DNA of 45,073 nt from Pseudogulbenkiania subflava DSM 22618 (lineage in GTDB: Bacteria; Pseudomonadota; Gammaproteobacteria; Burkholderiales; Chromobacteriaceae): contig NZ_FXAG01000029.1 of NCBI RefSeq assembly GCF_900177275.1, positions 1-45,073 on the forward strand, written 5' to 3'. The notes under the pieces are model-generated. The model was not told where the DNA came from. It was given only the letters and a program-made list of their open reading frames with translations, and made no database searches. Made by a program: the position numbers and the translations under genes. Below, in pieces: positions 42,633 through 45,073 of the stretch (position 1 is the first letter of the stretch; every line of letters begins with the position of its first letter).

Positions 42633-42907
42633 GTCTACCAAACACCTTCGGTAGACGCCCAAGTAGACACATGCCAATAGCTTAAAGCCAATAACTACAA
42701 GGCTTTCAGCCTTTCAGGTAGACAGGTAGACGGTAGACATCAAGAAAATGAAAAAACGAAATCAAAAATTACTTTCACCATCGGGAAAATAAAAAAATGG
42801 TGTTATATATCTGTCTGTCTACTTGTCTACCTAAAGTCTAAAACCCTTATACAGCAAGGATTTCAGCGGTAGACGGTGAGGTCTACCTTGGTGTCTACCT
42901 GTCTACC
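42633..42907. promoter_or_regulatory. Iteron cluster with AT-rich core: putative replication origin
   Basis: Twelve copies of GGTAGAC or its reverse GTCTACC (two with one change) occur here. Direct copies are at 42650, 42662, 42717, 42725, 42732 and 42868; reverse copies at 42633, 42817, 42825, 42881, 42893 and 42901. They form two sets around an AT-rich stretch (42740-42810). Spacing within sets is 7-12 bases. The gap between the ribbon-helix-helix and DUF3987 genes (352 bases) holds nothing else. This is the plan of SaPI and P4 origins. Confidence 0.7.
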
Positions 42908-42949
42908 TATACTGGCCTTGGGTGGAGTCTTGATATCCCCCGCCAGCTA

Positions 42950-44362
42950 TTAATCCCGAAGCCTGCGGAAGCCGCCGTTTTCTTCCTTAATGAGACCGTC
43001 ATCCATCAGCGCTTCGAGCACTCGCCAGCGGGTGGACCTGTCCTTGCACGCGGCCCATTTGCGGCTGTACTGCGAAAAAACCTTCATGGGCAGCGGTTCC
43101 CTCCCTTTCAGGCTGGGTGCGTCGAACACGGACAGGAAAGCTCTCCCCAGCGCGTCCATCTCGTTTTCCGCCCCGCCGCCCTGCGCCTGAAACTGACGCT
43201 CGAAATCCCGTATCGTCCACAGGACGAAATTCCGTGCCCACATGAACCCTTCCCGCGTAATGCACCCGTTGTCGGCCATGGCGTATATCGTCGCCAGCTT
43301 CAGAATCTTCTGGGCGAAGCGTCCCCAGACGCCGGGGTTTTTCCTCGCCATGGCGGCACCGTAGCGCCGGTTTTCCTGCCAGTCTTCGTTTATTCCGTCG
43401 TAACACGGCAGAGTGATGGGCTGGTAAAAATCCCCGCCGACAAGTTCGCCCTGAAAAAAGCGGGTGAGCGCTTTTACAACATGCTCGCGCTGAAGCCATT
43501 TCAAAAACCTGTCTGGCAGGGGGGCGTAATCGCCTAGCGCGCCGTCGCCGTCTGGCGCTTCCTCTACCGCGACAACTAGAAACCGGTTCAACAGACCCTC
43601 TTCCGAAGCGTCGGCAGTAATTTTCTTCAGGTTCTCCGGCACCCCCGTGCCGACGATGGAAAAAAACGGAAAATGCAGCGGCGGCATTTTCTCGGCGTTC
43701 TTATTCCGCTGTGAATAATGCGTCGGCTGGATCGTTTCCTCTTCCGCCCCGTCATAGGCGTCGATAATGGCCCCCTTGATATGCGAGTCATGCGTGCCAT
43801 TCTGCGCGGCTATCAGTCTGCCGAGGGTCTGGCCGAATTCCGGATCGGCCCATATAACCTGCTTTTTTTCTGCCAGCAGCCACCACAGACCTTCCGCCGA
43901 ACCGAATCGCCTTTCGGCGTGGGGGATGGATGGGCTAAGCGGAACCCTATTGTCGGTCCGCATTGCACCGATTTCCTTGAGCGCGTATTTGGCCAGCTTG
44001 AAAATGTCGCCTTTGCCCGATTCGGTCGGCGCGAGAAACAGCAGCCACAGATTCATTCTGTTCTGGTGCGGGCCGACGACTTGGCGACCGAACAGCGACT
44101 GCATGAGGAAAAGCGCGCTAATCATGGCGTAGGCCGGATGCGGGCAAAGTGAATTGTCCATGAAAAAATTCATGTAATGCTTAATGCCCGGCGGCGCGTG
44201 GCAGTAGAGCCACCGCAAAGCAGGGTCGTCGTCGGTGGACTTCAGGTGCTGACGGACTTTTTTCAGTTCGCGCCGGAATGTGATATCCTCGGATTCAGCA
44301 TCAGTACCCTTAGCGCGCCGGGCTCTCCCTTCCCTTGGCGCGTTTCCTTTTACAGACTCCAT
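42950..44362 (-). CDS. DUF3987-type ATPase, putative satellite replication protein
   Basis: A 470-residue protein with GAGGGGGG before ATG 44362. Residues 1-45 are basic. A P-loop stands at 111-119 (APTESGKGD) and a Walker B-like segment at 169-177 (VIWADPEFG). This is the arrangement of the DUF3987 family, often the replicative helicase half of a primase-helicase in phages, plasmids and islands. Further on are FSIVGTGVPENL (sensor I-like) and a C-terminal winged-helix-like region (RWRVLEALMDDGLIKEENGG). There is no primase domain. The repeat cluster right after its stop is the likely target. Confidence 0.7.
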   Translation of the reverse strand: MESVKGNAPREGRARRAKGTDAESEDITFRRELKKVRQHLKSTDDDPALRWLYCHAPPGIKHYMNFFMDNSLCPHPAYAMISALFLMQSLFGRQVVGPHQNRMNLWLLFLAPTESGKGDIFKLAKYALKEIGAMRTDNRVPLSPSIPHAERRFGSAEGLWWLLAEKKQVIWADPEFGQTLGRLIAAQNGTHDSHIKGAIIDAYDGAEEETIQPTHYSQRNKNAEKMPPLHFPFFSIVGTGVPENLKKITADASEEGLLNRFLVVAVEEAPDGDGALGDYAPLPDRFLKWLQREHVVKALTRFFQGELVGGDFYQPITLPCYDGINEDWQENRRYGAAMARKNPGVWGRFAQKILKLATIYAMADNGCITREGFMWARNFVLWTIRDFERQFQAQGGGAENEMDALGRAFLSVFDAPSLKGREPLPMKVFSQYSRKWAACKDRSTRWRVLEALMDDGLIKEENGGFRRLRD

Positions 44363-44398
44363 AATCAGCCCCCCTCTTTGTACTATTAGCCGCCCATC

Positions 44399-44602
44399 TC
44401 AGCCTTCCACGGTATTCGCCGCCAGAAACGCATCAAGGTCGGCTTTCCGGTAGAACACTCGCGCCCCGACTTTTAGATACGGAATAAATGGCTTTTTGAT
44501 GCACCTCCAACTATCCAGCGTGTGCACACTCACGCCGAGATATTGCGCTGCCTCGGGATTGCTGAGACGTTCGAATGCGGAATCTACTTTAGCGATGGCC
44601 AT
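44399..44602 (-). CDS. AlpA/excisionase-like helix-turn-helix regulator
   Basis: A 67-residue protein with AGAGGTG 8 bases before ATG 44602. Its core LSNPEAAQYLGVSVHTLDSW, then FIPYLKVGARVFYRKADLDAFL, is the winged HTH_17 fold of AlpA, Xis and related regulators. In P4-like and PICI elements AlpA activates excision or the replication operon. It is the first gene of the satellite operon, 36 bases before the DUF3987 gene. Confidence 0.8.
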   Translation of the reverse strand: MAIAKVDSAFERLSNPEAAQYLGVSVHTLDSWRCIKKPFIPYLKVGARVFYRKADLDAFLAANTVEG

Positions 44603-44739
44603 GGTGATACACCTCTAGCAATTCCGGTGAATGCGCCGGCACGTGATATGGGCCTAAAGCTACTCCCGCAAAACGGCGCAAAGCAAATTCCGCTTGCCAC
44701 GGTTTTTTAAACCCAATTTCTAAATTCGGAACAAAACAA

Positions 44740-44767
44740 AATGGGCTGGTGAAAACACCAGCCCATT
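44740..44767 (-). terminator. Strong terminator upstream of the AlpA-like gene
   Basis: A 12-bp stem (TGGGCTGGTG / CACCAGCCCA extended by two A-T pairs) with loop AAAA is followed, on the minus strand, by TTTTGTTTTG. It lies 138 bases upstream of the AlpA-like start, so it must end a different minus-strand gene that came from the right and is now cut off by the IS. Confidence 0.85.
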
Positions 44768-44804
44768 GTCTTGAAGGTAATTGGGATAAGGTTTACGGGG
44801 TATG

Positions 44805-45073
44805 TAAGTAGTGCCGCACAACTAAGTTGGAATGATTTTTGCTTCTGTTTGCGTATCTCCCTGATGCCGGTTCGACGATGCGTAAACTCACATTGACCTT
44901 GAATGAAGCTGAAGTCTGCACTCTTGAACAATTAGCCAAAGCACACCCCAAGGAATATTTCCGCTTGCGCGGCAAGGCGTTGATTGCTGTCAACCAAGGT
45001 CAGGACATTGCCACCGTTGCCGCCGTGTTGCGAATCAGCGGCGAGAGCATCAGAACATGGATTCACAACTGGG
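44805..45073 (+). mobile_element. Partial IS630-like insertion sequence, right copy
   Basis: This copy begins at TA (44805-44806) with AGTAGTGCCGCACAACTAAG and continues to the window's end. It is the inverted copy of 64-332. The transposase gene reads outwards to the right, opposite to the left copy. Confidence 0.8.
44878..45073 (+). CDS. Transposase N-terminal part (IS630-like), runs off the window
   Basis: ATG 44878 opens 65 codons with the same product as in the left copy (MRKLTLTLNEAEV, then the helix-turn-helix) up to IHNW, where the window ends. Between the IS end and the ATG there are 71 bases, which would hold the promoter. Confidence 0.7.
   Translation, partial: MRKLTLTLNEAEVCTLEQLAKAHPKEYFRLRGKALIAVNQGQDIATVAAVLRISGESIRTWIHNW

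Larger units (their letters stand above)
37738..44602 (-). mobile_element. PICI-like phage satellite or remnant prophage module
   Basis: All genes in this stretch read leftwards, and from 41607 to 37738 almost every one overlaps or abuts the next. In order of transcription: AlpA-like regulator, DUF3987-type ATPase, iteron-AT-iteron origin, ribbon-helix-helix protein, several unknown genes, scaffolding-like, head-fibre-like and small-terminase-like proteins. There is no portal, major capsid, large terminase or tail gene. Regulator plus replication module plus TerS with no morphogenesis set is the plan of phage-inducible chromosomal islands. No integrase or att repeat is visible. Confidence 0.5.

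Noticed and set aside
42633-42907. The repeats as a CRISPR array
   Set aside because: The units are only 7 bases, in both orientations, with spacing of 7-80 bases, and no cas genes are near.
1-45073. The window as a circular plasmid with overlapping ends
   Set aside because: The shared end sequence is inverted, not direct, so the ends cannot be joined into a circle.

Overview
The window is a high-GC proteobacterial chromosome segment. Gene content and codon use point to a betaproteobacterium, probably of the Neisseriales (inference; there is no rRNA or other marker here to settle it). It starts and ends inside two copies of the same IS630-like insertion sequence in inverted orientation, so it may be a contig that breaks at repeats.

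Layout. 1-1.2 kb: left IS copy, then an AT-rich foreign remnant holding the 3' end of a dGTPase-like gene overlapping a primase-like gene. 1.3-9.6 kb: host-like genes, namely a RebB-type R-body protein, two small lipoproteins, an RlmN-like radical SAM methylase, the SbcCD nuclease pair and a secreted protein. 9.8-17.1 kb: a hypothetical gene, a MITE-like repeat, a chaperone-usher fimbrial operon (pilin, chaperone, usher, tip adhesin, then an ORF with a BapA-prefix-like segment) and a divergent pair of XRE regulators. 17.3-34.2 kb: a broken solute-binding gene, a NosP-like FIST protein overlapping a histidine kinase, a ribosome hibernation factor with a cold-shock domain, PolX, a MASE4 chemoreceptor, a PhoD-like phosphatase, an alanine-zipper lipoprotein, a second MITE-like copy, two back-to-back L,D-transpeptidases, a sodium-dependent transporter, a LemA-TPM-TPM operon and a YSC84-like lipoprotein. 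34.7 kb: tRNA-Tyr with a clear promoter, followed by a small gene between two terminators.

35.5-44.8 kb is accessory DNA. It opens with an AT-rich gene joining a HIRAN domain, a GIY-YIG nuclease domain and two membrane helices. A compact leftward cluster follows: AlpA-like regulator, DUF3987-type ATPase, an iteron/AT-rich/iteron origin, a ribbon-helix-helix protein, then about ten mostly overlapping genes, including scaffolding-like, head-fibre-like and small-terminase-like proteins. There is no portal, large terminase, major capsid, tail or integrase gene. This resembles a PICI-type phage satellite and is the best candidate here for an undescribed system. Its integrase, if it had one, would lie outside the window or was lost.

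Functional links: SbcC and SbcD form one nuclease; the FIST protein and kinase probably form a nitric-oxide sensing pair; the fimbrial genes form one assembly line; the satellite's replication protein probably acts on the adjacent iterons.
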